Positions 1 to 7,774 of a stretch of DNA of 64,000 nt are shown piece after piece. Numbering within the stretch: position 1 is the stretch's first letter; each line of letters begins with the position of its first letter. Source of the stretch: Shouchella rhizosphaerae (lineage in GTDB: Bacteria; Bacillota; Bacilli; Bacillales; Bacillaceae_D). The notes under the pieces were generated by a model, which was not told the origin of the DNA, ran no database searches, and was given only the letters and a program-made list of their open reading frames with translations. A program made the position numbers and the translations under genes. The stretch covers positions 372,001 to 436,000 of the forward strand of contig NZ_FRBS01000003.1 of assembly GCF_900142675.1 (NCBI RefSeq). The letters are read 5' to 3'.

Positions 1-536
1 ACGGCTTCATAAAATGCTTCCTCCGTGAGGTTTTCCGATAAAATGGCCGACATCGCTTGGCGAATATTCGTTTCCGTGCCTTTTACAGCAATGCCGTAGC
101 CCCGTTTACGGATCAATTTAATGCCAAACTGTTCCAGCCATTCGGCCGCCTTTGTCAAGTCACTGCCAACAGTGGCAGGCGTGACGTTCAACTCTTTAGC
201 AAGAGCGAACAGCTTAACTGGTTCATTGGCATCTAGAAGCAGGGCCAATAGTAACCCTACACGTTCATCGCTCGTGAAATCACCGGCATTGATCGTTTGT
301 AGCTTCTCCTTTAACGCTAGCTTATACGTAGACGCCCCTTCTAATACAAGAAAATGGCCTCTGTGTAATGAGAGCTGATGATTCGCGGCCACTTTCGCTA
401 AACTTGGCAAATCTCGTTGTATCGTGCGTACACTAACAGAGGCCACATCAGCTAGCTCTTGCAATGTCAATCCTTGCTCGTTAGCAAGCAAAGCCTGCAG
501 CAAGACGCGCTCTCTTGCCGTCATATGCACACTCAT
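1..536 (-). CDS. mtlR: MtlR-type PTS-regulated transcriptional activator, N-terminal part
   Basis: This is the N-terminal ~178 residues of a gene that runs off the left edge. The visible part has a DeoR/HTH_11-like winged helix (residues ~5-60, with VRTIQRDL in the recognition-helix area). A second BglG-type HTH follows (~95-150, with the stretch VTPATVGSDL). This matches MtlR/ManR regulators, which activate PTS operons and are controlled by PRD and EIIB-like domains; those lie outside the window. It follows mtlA on the same strand. The start is ambiguous: ATG at 536 abuts the G-rich tract, while ATG at 524 in the same frame has better spacing. Naming as mtlR rests on the neighbour and on domain order. 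Confidence 0.8.
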   Translation of the reverse strand, partial: MSVHMTARERVLLQALLANEQGLTLQELADVASVSVRTIQRDLPSLAKVAANHQLSLHRGHFLVLEGASTYKLALKEKLQTINAGDFTSDERVGLLLALLLDANEPVKLFALAKELNVTPATVGSDLTKAAEWLEQFGIKLIRKRGYGIAVKGTETNIRQAMSAILSENLTEEAFYEA

Positions 537-561
537 CCCCCCCTTCCCTATTAAATAAATA

Positions 562-590
562 GACAACATCCCCTTAAAGGGGATGTCGTT
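562..590 (-). terminator. Stem-loop between mtlA and mtlR
   Basis: A near-perfect inverted repeat (10-bp arms, 566-575 and 577-586) sits directly after the mtlA stop codon. On the minus strand only a weak T-rich stretch follows, so it may be a partial terminator that lowers mtlR expression or a 3' stabilising hairpin. On the plus strand a TTTTATTTT tract follows, but no plus-strand gene is close upstream. Confidence 0.5.
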
Positions 591-2297
591 TTATTTTAGA
601 CGCTCCACAAGCTCGTCATAGCGGGGACTGCTTAAGAAGTTCTCTACGGATAGATGTTCAGCATCAGGCTGTTTTTGTTTCGCTCGTTCTGTCAAGTCTT
701 TATGGGTGATGACAAGATCCGCGTCTGCTGGAATGTTGCTAACGGCTGTATTCGATACATGGATACCCGTAATGCCCGCTTTTTTAAACTTGTCTTTTAA
801 AAGTGAAGCGCCCATTGCGCTAGAACCCATACCTGCATCGCAAGCAAACACAATTTTTTCAATTGGCTTGTCTGTAGGCTGTTGTTCCTCTTGTGCGTGT
901 GCTTCTTGCAGCTTCTCAATGATTTCTTGGTAGCGAGGGCTGTTCATAAAGTTGTCAACCGATACATGGAGCGCATTCGGTTGTTTTTGTTTGGCCCGCT
1001 CCGTTAAATCTTTGTGTGTAATGATTAGATCTGCGCTATCCGGTATGTTGCTGATGGCTGTATTGGCCACCGAGATGCCTTCAAGCCCTGCTTTTTTAAC
1101 GCGGTCTTTCATAATCGAAGCGCCCATCGCACTTGATCCCATTCCTGCGTCACAAGCAAAAATAATCGATGATACCTTTCCATAGTCGACCTCAGCTGTC
1201 TTTTCCGGCTCAGCCGCAGCGGTCGTTTTCCCCTTCATTTCTTTGATTTTCCCTTGTGCTTCCTCTAAATTCTCTTCCTCGCCTTTGCGGTCAAACTTGA
1301 GGATCATGGATGCGACAACAAACGAAATCGCCGTTGCGACAAGAACGCTTAAAATGACGCCCACATAACTATCCGACGCTGTAAGCAATAAAATGGAGAT
1401 AATGCTTCCAGGAGACGGAACGCTCACCAATCCAGCATTAAACAGCGACAAAGTGAAAATACCGCCTGCTCCGCCAAGAATAGCTGCTACGATCAACAAT
1501 GGCTTCATCAGCACGTACGGAAAATAAATTTCGTGGATGCCGCCAAAGAAATGGATAATTCCTGCTCCATAAGACGAGGCACGGGACGCACCTTTCCCAA
1601 AAATCATATAAGCAAGAAGGATACCCATCCCTGGGCCAGGGTTAGCTTCAAGCAAGTAAAGGATCGACTTGCCGTACTCAGCGACTTGCCCAGCAGCAAT
1701 TGGGCCGATGACGCCGTGGTTAATTGCATTATTTAAAAACAAAATTTTAGCTGGTTCGATAAAAATCGAAACGAGCGGCAAGACGCCCCAGCTAATCATA
1801 GCGTCAACGCCTGTTTCTAATACTTGTGTAAAGGCAGCGACCAGCGGTCCGATCGCTAAAGAGCCAAATAAAGCTAAAGCGGCACCAAGAATCCCGGCAG
1901 AAAAGTTATTGACAAGCATTTCAAAACCTTGCTTGATTTTCCCTTCCATTACTTGGTCAAACTTTTTAATGACATATCCACCAAGAGGCCCCATAATCAT
2001 TGCCCCGATAAACATTGGCATATCCGCTGCAACGATGACACCCATCGCTGCGGTGGCGCCAACAACACCGCCCCTAAAATCATGGACGAGACGTCCGCCG
2101 GCAAAAGCGATTAACAGCGGCAACAAATAGGTGATCATCGGGCTAACAAAACTTTCGAACAACTCAATGCCAGACGGCACGGCAATTGCTGTGAGTAAGC
2201 CCCACGCGATGAAAGCCCCAATATTTGGCATGATCATGCTGCTTAAATTGCTGCCAAATTTTTGTACTCGAGAACGGATGCTCCCTTTTTCAGCCAT
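591..2297 (-). CDS. mtlA: Mannitol-specific PTS EIICB with two tandem EIIB domains
   Basis: Mannitol PTS permease that transports and phosphorylates mannitol at the membrane. Residues 1 to ~335 are the hydrophobic EIIC channel. Two EIIB domains follow, each with the phosphocysteine loop CDAGMGSSAMGAS, at Cys382 and Cys486. The two EIIB copies are about 100 residues each and nearly identical over long stretches, including ITHKDLTERAKQKQP. At 568 aa the protein is longer than a usual IICB form (~475 aa) by one extra EIIB. There is no EIIA domain, so EIIA must come from elsewhere, perhaps downstream beyond mtlR. Start is ATG at 2297 after an AGGAGG-like site. The family call is firm; the function of the double EIIB is unknown. 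Confidence 0.93.
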   Translation of the reverse strand: MAEKGSIRSRVQKFGSNLSSMIMPNIGAFIAWGLLTAIAVPSGIELFESFVSPMITYLLPLLIAFAGGRLVHDFRGGVVGATAAMGVIVAADMPMFIGAMIMGPLGGYVIKKFDQVMEGKIKQGFEMLVNNFSAGILGAALALFGSLAIGPLVAAFTQVLETGVDAMISWGVLPLVSIFIEPAKILFLNNAINHGVIGPIAAGQVAEYGKSILYLLEANPGPGMGILLAYMIFGKGASRASSYGAGIIHFFGGIHEIYFPYVLMKPLLIVAAILGGAGGIFTLSLFNAGLVSVPSPGSIISILLLTASDSYVGVILSVLVATAISFVVASMILKFDRKGEEENLEEAQGKIKEMKGKTTAAAEPEKTAEVDYGKVSSIIFACDAGMGSSAMGASIMKDRVKKAGLEGISVANTAISNIPDSADLIITHKDLTERAKQKQPNALHVSVDNFMNSPRYQEIIEKLQEAHAQEEQQPTDKPIEKIVFACDAGMGSSAMGASLLKDKFKKAGITGIHVSNTAVSNIPADADLVITHKDLTERAKQKQPDAEHLSVENFLSSPRYDELVERLK

Positions 2298-2413
2298 TCT
2301 ATTTCCTCCTTTAGAATGATAATCATAAAAATGGATGAGTGCTATCTCTCGAGCTTCATCTTAATCGCCTTTAGCATCTCCTTCAATAAAAGAAAAATGC
2401 AATTTCGTCGTTT

Positions 2414-2425
2414 TTGTCGCGACAA
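2414..2425. promoter_or_regulatory. Perfect 12-bp palindrome, candidate operator between mtlA and the ABC genes
   Basis: TTGTCGCGACAA is a perfect palindrome in the divergent 235-bp region between mtlA (minus) and the amino-acid ABC operon (plus). Its TTGT..ACAA half-sites resemble operators of PTS-linked regulators. The link to MtlR is inference from position. Confidence 0.35.
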
Positions 2426-2447
2426 GATTATATTTGTTGGCCTTATT

Positions 2448-2453
2448 TATAAT
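2448..2453 (+). promoter_or_regulatory. Candidate -10 box of the amino-acid ABC operon
   Basis: A perfect TATAAT lies 80 bp before the binding-protein start. No good -35 lies at 17 bp, so this is a tentative sigma-A promoter that may need an activator. Confidence 0.35.
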
Positions 2454-2532
2454 GGAAGAAACAAGTTTCTTGATTGTTCGTCCGTTTATCCCCATACTAA
2501 CAAAGGACGTATACTTTCAGGAGGAATGATAG

Positions 2533-3375
2533 ATGAAAAAGCAACTGTTTCCTTACATTGGGCTTGCTGCTGCTGCCTTGCTCAGCGCTTGCCAAGGAGG
2601 AGAGCCGGCTGAAGAAAACGCGAGCGACGAGAACCAAGCATGGGATGCAATCGAAGAAAAGGGAACGATCGTCGTTGCCACTGCAGGGACTTTATTCCCG
2701 ACGTCCTACCATGATGACGATAATGGACTGACAGGGTTTGAAGTCGAACTTGTTAAAGAAGTAGCTGATCTCCTCGGCGTCGATGTGACATTTGAAGAAA
2801 TAGGCGTCGAAACGATGACACAAGCGCTAAACAGCGGACGGGTGCACCTTGCTGCCAACAGTTTAGCCATTACCGAGGAACGGCAAAAGAACTTTGACTT
2901 CTCGTTGCCATATAAGTTTTCTTACGGAAGTGCGATTGTACGTGCCGATGATTTATCTGGCATTGAAACATTAGAAGACCTAGATGGCAAAATTGCCCTA
3001 GGAGCGCCAACAACGACGTATATGCAAAAAGCGGAATCGTATGGTGCAGAGCCTTTGTTCTTTGACAATGTCACCAATGACGTTTACTTACGTGCAGTTG
3101 AAACAGGGCAAGGGGATGTGATTTTAAATGACTTTTACTTGCAGTCTATTACAGTTGAGGCGATGCCAGACATAGACGTCGTTGTCCACCCAACGCTCTT
3201 TTACGACCCGAGTGAACAAGCATTTATGATGGCAAAAGGAGAGACCCGTCTGAAAGAGGCAGTCGACGAAGCGCTTGAACAGCTCCTTGCTGATGGCACT
3301 GCCAGTGAGTTGTCCAAACAGTTTTTTAACGGCCAGGATGTCACAACATTGCCTGATGATATTGAATTTCAATAG
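2533..3375 (+). CDS. Amino-acid ABC transporter substrate-binding lipoprotein
   Basis: Extracellular binding protein of the SBP_bac_3 family (polar amino acids, cystine or glutamine type), 280 aa. It has a short signal peptide with lipobox LLSAC at residues ~16-20, so it should be a membrane-anchored lipoprotein. The mature part has the family pattern GTIVVAT, then LTGFEVELVKEVADLLG, and a C-terminal helix LLADGTASELSKQFF. Start ATG follows AGGAGG. The permease gene begins 11 bp downstream. Substrate cannot be read from sequence; the closest style is cystine (TcyA/FliY-like). Confidence 0.88.
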   Translation: MKKQLFPYIGLAAAALLSACQGGEPAEENASDENQAWDAIEEKGTIVVATAGTLFPTSYHDDDNGLTGFEVELVKEVADLLGVDVTFEEIGVETMTQALNSGRVHLAANSLAITEERQKNFDFSLPYKFSYGSAIVRADDLSGIETLEDLDGKIALGAPTTTYMQKAESYGAEPLFFDNVTNDVYLRAVETGQGDVILNDFYLQSITVEAMPDIDVVVHPTLFYDPSEQAFMMAKGETRLKEAVDEALEQLLADGTASELSKQFFNGQDVTTLPDDIEFQ

Positions 3376-3386
3376 GATGTTGGCAG

Positions 3387-4052
3387 ATGCGTTCATTTGA
3401 TCTAAACCTTGCCATTGAATCCTTTCCGTTTATTTTAAAAGGCTTGCAATATACGCTTTTTGTGGCTGTAATTAGCATGGCCATTGCACTCGTGTTCGGG
3501 TTTATACTAGCGCTTGGACGTATGTCAAAACAAGCATATGTTCGCATACCGTGTATGCTGTTTATTTCTTTCAACCGTGGTGTGCCGATTTTGCTCTTAT
3601 TGTTTTTACTATATGCCGCTTTGCCGGAATTTGGGTTTCAGCTAAGCGCAGTAGCTGCAGCTATTGTAGGCTTCAGCCTGAATACGTCGGCGTACGTCGC
3701 TGAAGTGAACCGCTCCGCCTTGGCTGCCGTTGACCGTGGACAACATGAAGCAGCCGCTTCCCTAGGGTTGTCAAAAGCAAAAGCCATGCAGCATATTATT
3801 TTGCCACAGGCGGTCCGTATTGCATTGCCGCCGCTTAGCAATATTTTTTTAAGCCTGGTTAAAATGACGTCAATCGCGTCCACGATTGCTTTGCCTGAGC
3901 TCATGTACCAAGCTCGGATCGTCGGCGGCAGGGAATTTAATTATTTTACCGTTCTAGTCGTTGCTGCCTTGATTTATTGGGGTATTTGTTCACTGTTGTC
4001 TCTGTTGCAACGCTACTTAGAAAAACGGTTTAATCGTTATATTGAAACTTAA
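3387..4052 (+). CDS. Amino-acid ABC transporter permease
   Basis: Membrane permease of the HisM/TcyB type, 221 aa. It has about five membrane segments and an EAA loop (EAAASLGLSKAKAM..ILPQA, residues ~118-140) that contacts the ATPase. It is co-transcribed with the binding protein 11 bp upstream. A terminator follows at once, so the operon has no ATP-binding subunit. The ATPase must be supplied from another locus or be shared. Confidence 0.88.
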   Translation: MRSFDLNLAIESFPFILKGLQYTLFVAVISMAIALVFGFILALGRMSKQAYVRIPCMLFISFNRGVPILLLLFLLYAALPEFGFQLSAVAAAIVGFSLNTSAYVAEVNRSALAAVDRGQHEAAASLGLSKAKAMQHIILPQAVRIALPPLSNIFLSLVKMTSIASTIALPELMYQARIVGGREFNYFTVLVVAALIYWGICSLLSLLQRYLEKRFNRYIET

Positions 4053-4056
4053 AAAG

Positions 4057-4086
4057 CGGGCGGCAGAGAGATTCTGCCGCCCGTTT
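4057..4086 (+). terminator. Rho-independent terminator after the ABC permease
   Basis: GC-rich stem with arms 4057-4067 and 4073-4083, 5-nt loop, then a short TTT. It closes the two-gene operon. Confidence 0.75.
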
Positions 4087-4179
4087 AGACTGTACATATC
4101 GTTCTATTCAATCTTCCCAAACGTATTTCAGTTTAAAGGAAGCCCCAGACAAACGCTCGTCTTTGCTGACAACGTTTTT

Positions 4180-4533
4180 TTAACAATCTTCCGGCGTTCC
4201 TGCATTGGCAGCTGTACGGAAAGATGCGCCGCAGCCGCAGTTGGCAATCGCATTTGGATTATCGAGTGTAAAGCCGCCGCCCATCATGTTTTGTTTATAG
4301 TCGATCACCAATCCTTTTACGATTGGCTCGCTTTCTTTGTCGATCAAGACGTCGATGCCATTGACATGGATTTTCGTATCTTCTTCGTCTTGCTCATTGT
4401 CGAAACCCATTGCGTAGGAAAGGCCCGAACAGCCGCCCCCTTTTACGCCAATCCGAAGCATGAGGGACGCATCGCCTTCCTCTTTTTTCATTGCTTCGAT
4501 TTGGCTTGCAGCCGAATCCGTAAGAGTAATCAT
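4180..4533 (-). CDS. sufA: A-type iron-sulfur carrier (HesB/IscA family)
   Basis: Small Fe-S carrier that passes clusters to target proteins, 117 aa. The three conserved cysteines are visible: Cys35 in GGGCSG, and Cys99 and Cys101 in NCGCGASF. This is the B. subtilis yutM/sufA type and it stands near dapF as in B. subtilis. The suf operon lies far away at 48-53.6 kb. Start ATG at 4533 follows a GGGAGG site. A 196-aa antisense frame covers this gene and is a shadow. Confidence 0.93.
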   Translation of the reverse strand: MITLTDSAASQIEAMKKEEGDASLMLRIGVKGGGCSGLSYAMGFDNEQDEEDTKIHVNGIDVLIDKESEPIVKGLVIDYKQNMMGGGFTLDNPNAIANCGCGASFRTAANAGTPEDC

Positions 4534-4586
4534 TCCACATGCCTCCCTTCTTTATTCTTACAGTATAGAGGGTTTTGTAAGAAGAC

Positions 4587-4796
4587 TCAAGTTTTCGGAA
4601 ACGAACGCTTCGATTCCATTTCTAACAAGTAATTATGAATTAAGTCAATTTCTTTGCTATATGTTAACACAATAGGATGTGACATGCCGTACTGCTTTGC
4701 TGCGATGAGCATTTTAGCCCTTAGGCTCTCTAGCCTTTCTAGACAAGCCTCATATGTTAAACGCAATACGACCACCCCACTATTATCACTATTCAC
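4587..4796 (-). CDS. Spo0E-family aspartyl-phosphate phosphatase
   Basis: Short regulator of the sporulation phosphorelay; members dephosphorylate Spo0A-P. The family signature SxxxD appears as YSKEIDLIHNYL (Ser47, Asp51) after a first helix with LESLRAKMLIAA. The full frame starts with GTG at 4796 and gives 69 aa. A later start near residue 8-12 is possible, since the family usually has 45-85 aa and begins close to the first helix. It stands alone between sufA and mqnE. Its sensor kinase partner cannot be told from sequence. Confidence 0.78.
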   Translation of the reverse strand: MNSDNSGVVVLRLTYEACLERLESLRAKMLIAAKQYGMSHPIVLTYSKEIDLIHNYLLEMESKRSFPKT

Positions 4797-5004
4797 CTTT
4801 TTGCATATTGCCTACATTTTACAGATTATCCCCTTGCCACGCAACGATAATCTTCCATTTGTTATTAGTTTGTAATGTTTTCTTTTGCGCTGGAGTTTGG
4901 TTCACGCTCCTTTCATTCTAAAAATGGTAGTAGTATAATAGGTTCGTACGGATTTGAAGGGAACACGATGTGAATGTGAATTGTTCCAAAAGGAGGAAAT
5001 GAAG

Positions 5005-6099
5005 ATGAGTGTACTACTTGCAGACACGAAGCTTCAAGAAGTGAAAGAGAAAGTGTTGCATGGCGAGCGCCTTTCGATAGAAGATGGCCTTGTTTTATAT
5101 GAAACGCCTGATTTGCTCGGAGTTGCACAATTGGCTAATATCGTCAACGAGCGAAAAAACGGGCAAAACGTTTATTTCATCGAGAATCTTTATATCAACC
5201 CAACGAATGTGTGTGAAGCCAACTGCGGATTTTGTGGCTTTAAGCGCAAACCAGGCGAAGAAGGCGCTTATACAATGGATGAAGAAGCGCTATTAAAATA
5301 TGTAGAAGATCGTTGGAACGACAACATCCGCGAATTTCATATCGTTGGCGGTCACAACAATGAAGTCGGTTTTGAGTATTATGTGAATACCGTAAAAACG
5401 TTGAAAAAGCACTACCCGCAAGTGACGATTAAAGCGTATACAGGGGCAGAGATTGAATTTTTCTCACGCCTTGCTGGCATTTCTATGAAAGAAGTAATCC
5501 AAACGCTCATGGATGCGGGGCTGGCCACTTTAACTGGAGGCGGTGCAGAAATTTTGACCGAGCGCTATCGTGCTATTATGAGCCCGGATAAAGCATCAAC
5601 AGACCAATGGCTCGAAGCACACGAAACCGCTCACAACCTTGGCTTGCGCACTCATTCAACGATGCTTTACGGCTCAGTTGAAACGAAAGAAGAGCGCTTG
5701 ATTCATATGCAACGCGTCCGCGACTTGCAAGACCGTACAAATGGTTTTATGGTTTTCATCCCTCTAGCGATGCAGCCGCGCAATGTAAAGGCAGGCTTAA
5801 ACCGCCGTACGTCTGCATACGATGATATGCGTACGATTGCGGTCAGCCGCCTTATGCTCGACAATTTCCAGCATATAAAAGCGTACTGGATTAACATTGG
5901 CGTTCAATTGACGCAAATGGCGTTGACTTTTGGCTCCAGCGACATCCATGGCACATTAATAGAAGAACGAATTTCCCATTCTGTTGGCGCATTAACGTCT
6001 GCAGGCATCACGAGAAAAGAACTGATTCATATGATCAAAACAGCTGGCAAAACACCAATTGAACGCGACACTTTCTACAATGAAATAAAACGCTATTAA
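5005..6099 (+). CDS. mqnE: Aminofutalosine synthase (radical SAM)
   Basis: Radical SAM enzyme that adds the radical to carboxyvinyloxybenzoate and joins it to adenosine, giving aminofutalosine in the futalosine route to menaquinone. The cluster motif CEANCGFC (Cys70, Cys74, Cys77) is intact. The downstream patterns HIVGGHN, KAYTGAEIEFF, GGGAEI and ETAHNLGLRTHSTMLYG fit MqnE rather than MqnC. Start ATG 5005 lies 8 nt after AGGAGG at 4991-4996; an in-frame ATG at 4999 is too close. Length is 364 aa. No other mqn gene is in the window. Confidence 0.85.
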   Translation: MSVLLADTKLQEVKEKVLHGERLSIEDGLVLYETPDLLGVAQLANIVNERKNGQNVYFIENLYINPTNVCEANCGFCGFKRKPGEEGAYTMDEEALLKYVEDRWNDNIREFHIVGGHNNEVGFEYYVNTVKTLKKHYPQVTIKAYTGAEIEFFSRLAGISMKEVIQTLMDAGLATLTGGGAEILTERYRAIMSPDKASTDQWLEAHETAHNLGLRTHSTMLYGSVETKEERLIHMQRVRDLQDRTNGFMVFIPLAMQPRNVKAGLNRRTSAYDDMRTIAVSRLMLDNFQHIKAYWINIGVQLTQMALTFGSSDIHGTLIEERISHSVGALTSAGITRKELIHMIKTAGKTPIERDTFYNEIKRY

Positions 6100-6104
6100 C
6101 AGAT

Positions 6105-6142
6105 TAAAAGCCTGTCCGCAAACGTGCGGAACAGGCTTTTTA
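6105..6142. terminator. Bidirectional terminator between mqnE and dapF
   Basis: Long stem AAAAGCCTGTCCGCA with its complement at 6125-6140 and T-runs in both directions. It ends mqnE (plus) and dapF (minus). Confidence 0.85.
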
Positions 6143-6151
6143 AAGCATCCG

Positions 6152-7000
6152 TTAAAGAAAGACATTCCCTGTGCAAATATACTCTGCTGGCCCACGCATG
6201 AGCACATCGCCATTCTCTTGCCATACAATTGTCAGATCGCCGCCAAGCAAGTGGACCGTTACCGGTACCCCCTGTTTCGCATACCCATTTAACACACTGG
6301 CGACGACTGCGGCGCACGCCCCTGTGCCGCACGCTTGCGTAACGCCTGAACCTCGTTCCCATACACGAAAATGAAGTTCTGTTTCACTGACTACTTCTAC
6401 CCACTCGGCGTTAACCCAATCTGGGAATGCAGAATGTTTTTCGATCACAGGGCCAAGCGACTCAACAGGCGCTTCTTCGATTTGCTCTACAAACATGACT
6501 GCATGAGGATTTCCCATCGAAACAGCCGTCACTTGAACTGTTTCGCCATTTGCCTCTAGCTTTTCGCCGACAACAGGCTTATCCCCTTCACCGATCATTG
6601 GAATGGCCTGCCTTGTTAAACGTGGCTGTCCCATATTGATGGCGACTGCTCCAACACGCCCTTCCTCGTCTACCTCCACAGTAGCAAAAACAGGCCCGCC
6701 CAGCGTCTCAATCGAAAAGGCCTTTTCGTGAACCAACCCATGTTCGTAGCTATATTTTGCGACGCAACGCAACCCATTCCCGCAATTTTTCGCTTCCGAT
6801 CCATCATTATTAAAAATACGCATTTTTATCGCGCATGAAGTGGAAGGGCCAATCAATATCATCCCATCACTGCCAATCCCTCGGTTCGGATCAGCTAGCC
6901 AAACTGCTGTTTCAGCTAAGCGCTCTTCGGGTAAATGTTCCTTAAATAGATTGATGTAAATATAGCTGTTGCCGAGGCCGTGCATTTTTGTGAACTCCAT
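6152..7000 (-). CDS. dapF: Diaminopimelate epimerase
   Basis: Converts LL- to meso-diaminopimelate for lysine and peptidoglycan synthesis. Both catalytic cysteine motifs are present: NCGNGLRC (Cys73) and ACGTGACA near residue 220. The N-terminal hallmark [13 protein letters not shown] supports the start at 7000, which has GTGAGG 6 nt upstream; the longer frame to 7036 has no matching start signal. Length is 282 aa, usual for the family. It lies 8 bp after a small cysteine-pair protein on the same strand and is likely co-transcribed with it. Confidence 0.95.
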   Translation of the reverse strand: MEFTKMHGLGNSYIYINLFKEHLPEERLAETAVWLADPNRGIGSDGMILIGPSTSCAIKMRIFNNDGSEAKNCGNGLRCVAKYSYEHGLVHEKAFSIETLGGPVFATVEVDEEGRVGAVAINMGQPRLTRQAIPMIGEGDKPVVGEKLEANGETVQVTAVSMGNPHAVMFVEQIEEAPVESLGPVIEKHSAFPDWVNAEWVEVVSETELHFRVWERGSGVTQACGTGACAAVVASVLNGYAKQGVPVTVHLLGGDLTIVWQENGDVLMRGPAEYICTGNVFL

Positions 7001-7008
7001 TTTCATCC

Positions 7009-7248
7009 TCACTTTCTTAACGGTTCGTCTGCCCAAAAATAATCGTCATCCGCTTCAACAATGGTCATCACTTTATGGCAACATGGCATGACAAGGCGAA
7101 CTTTAAATGACTCTTTTGCCTGTGCGACATCCTTTTCTTTCAGGGGAGTCAGCACGTGTTCCGTTTGGCAATAAGGGCATGTTTCAATATAAAAGTCTTT
7201 GCCTTGCTGCTCATAAGGCCATGTATGGCTAAATGGTAAAAAGGCCAT
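7009..7248 (-). CDS. Conserved small protein with two cysteine pairs, function unknown
   Basis: 79-aa protein with [10 protein letters not shown] at residues ~22-31 and MPCCHKV at ~54-60, together forming a likely zinc-binding site. No signal peptide or membrane segment is visible. Start ATG at 7248 follows AGGAGC. It takes the place of yutK in the B. subtilis gene order, directly upstream of dapF with an 8-bp gap, so it is probably in the dapF operon. I do not recognise a named family. Confidence 0.7.
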   Translation of the reverse strand: MAFLPFSHTWPYEQQGKDFYIETCPYCQTEHVLTPLKEKDVAQAKESFKVRLVMPCCHKVMTIVEADDDYFWADEPLRK

Positions 7249-7270
7249 TTTATCGCTCCTTTATCATCGA

Positions 7271-7303
7271 AAGGAGCTGCAACAAAGTAGGTGCAGCTTC
7301 CTT
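7271..7303 (-). terminator. Stem-loop downstream of yuzB
   Basis: Inverted repeat AGGAGCTGCA / TGCAGCTTCCT in the gap between yuzB and the cysteine-pair gene. It has a short T-stretch on the minus strand and may be a terminator or partial attenuator. Confidence 0.45.
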
Positions 7304-7315
7304 ATCTAGCAGCAC

Positions 7316-7552
7316 TTAAAACATAGGATTTTCTTCTAAATATTTATAAATATTGGAAACCAACTCTTCTGGGGTATCTCCAGCTATATACTCGCCGTTA
7401 ACGAGAGCGAAATGGTCGAGCGCACATGTGCCGCAATGGTTGAGGCAACCGTATTCAATAATATCCAAATTCGGGTCTTTTTCTAGCTCTTCCATCGCAT
7501 CATGTGATCCGCTTGCCAAGTTGCTCAAACAAAATTCGATAATCGGTCTCAT
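7316..7552 (-). CDS. yuzB: YuzB family protein (DUF1450)
   Basis: 78-aa protein matching B. subtilis YuzB in length and style: [15 protein letters not shown] at the N-terminus, then [14 protein letters not shown] and [10 protein letters not shown]. The cysteines CxxxCxxC (residues ~51-59) suggest a metal or thiol site in a thioredoxin-like or ferredoxin-like fold. Start ATG 7552 follows GAGGTGA; the longer frame to 7600 is not supported. It is divergent from the TetR/NDH ORF. Role unknown. Confidence 0.85.
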   Translation of the reverse strand: MRPIIEFCLSNLASGSHDAMEELEKDPNLDIIEYGCLNHCGTCALDHFALVNGEYIAGDTPEELVSNIYKYLEENPMF

Positions 7553-7774
7553 GTGCGTCACCTCAACCGTTATGCTACTCTGTCTGTCCACTAAAGTCAA
7601 TCATCCCTTTTTAAGACCCCCAGAACAGTGAAGCACTCATTCATTTTGTAACAAAACGTTCAAAAACGGTTGTCGGATCTCTCATCAATCGGTATAATCA
7701 AAACTGACCGAGGTCACTTTTTTCATATCCTTACAAATTGGGGGTGAACCCGCCACTGTTATTGGTGGACCATT

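Noticed and set aside
1669-2130. 153-codon plus-strand frame over mtlA
   Set aside because: Shadow of the EIIC coding strand; no start signal and atypical composition.
4042-4632. 196-codon plus-strand frame over sufA
   Set aside because: Antisense to the well supported sufA gene, with cysteine/phenylalanine-rich low-likelihood product and no ribosome site.
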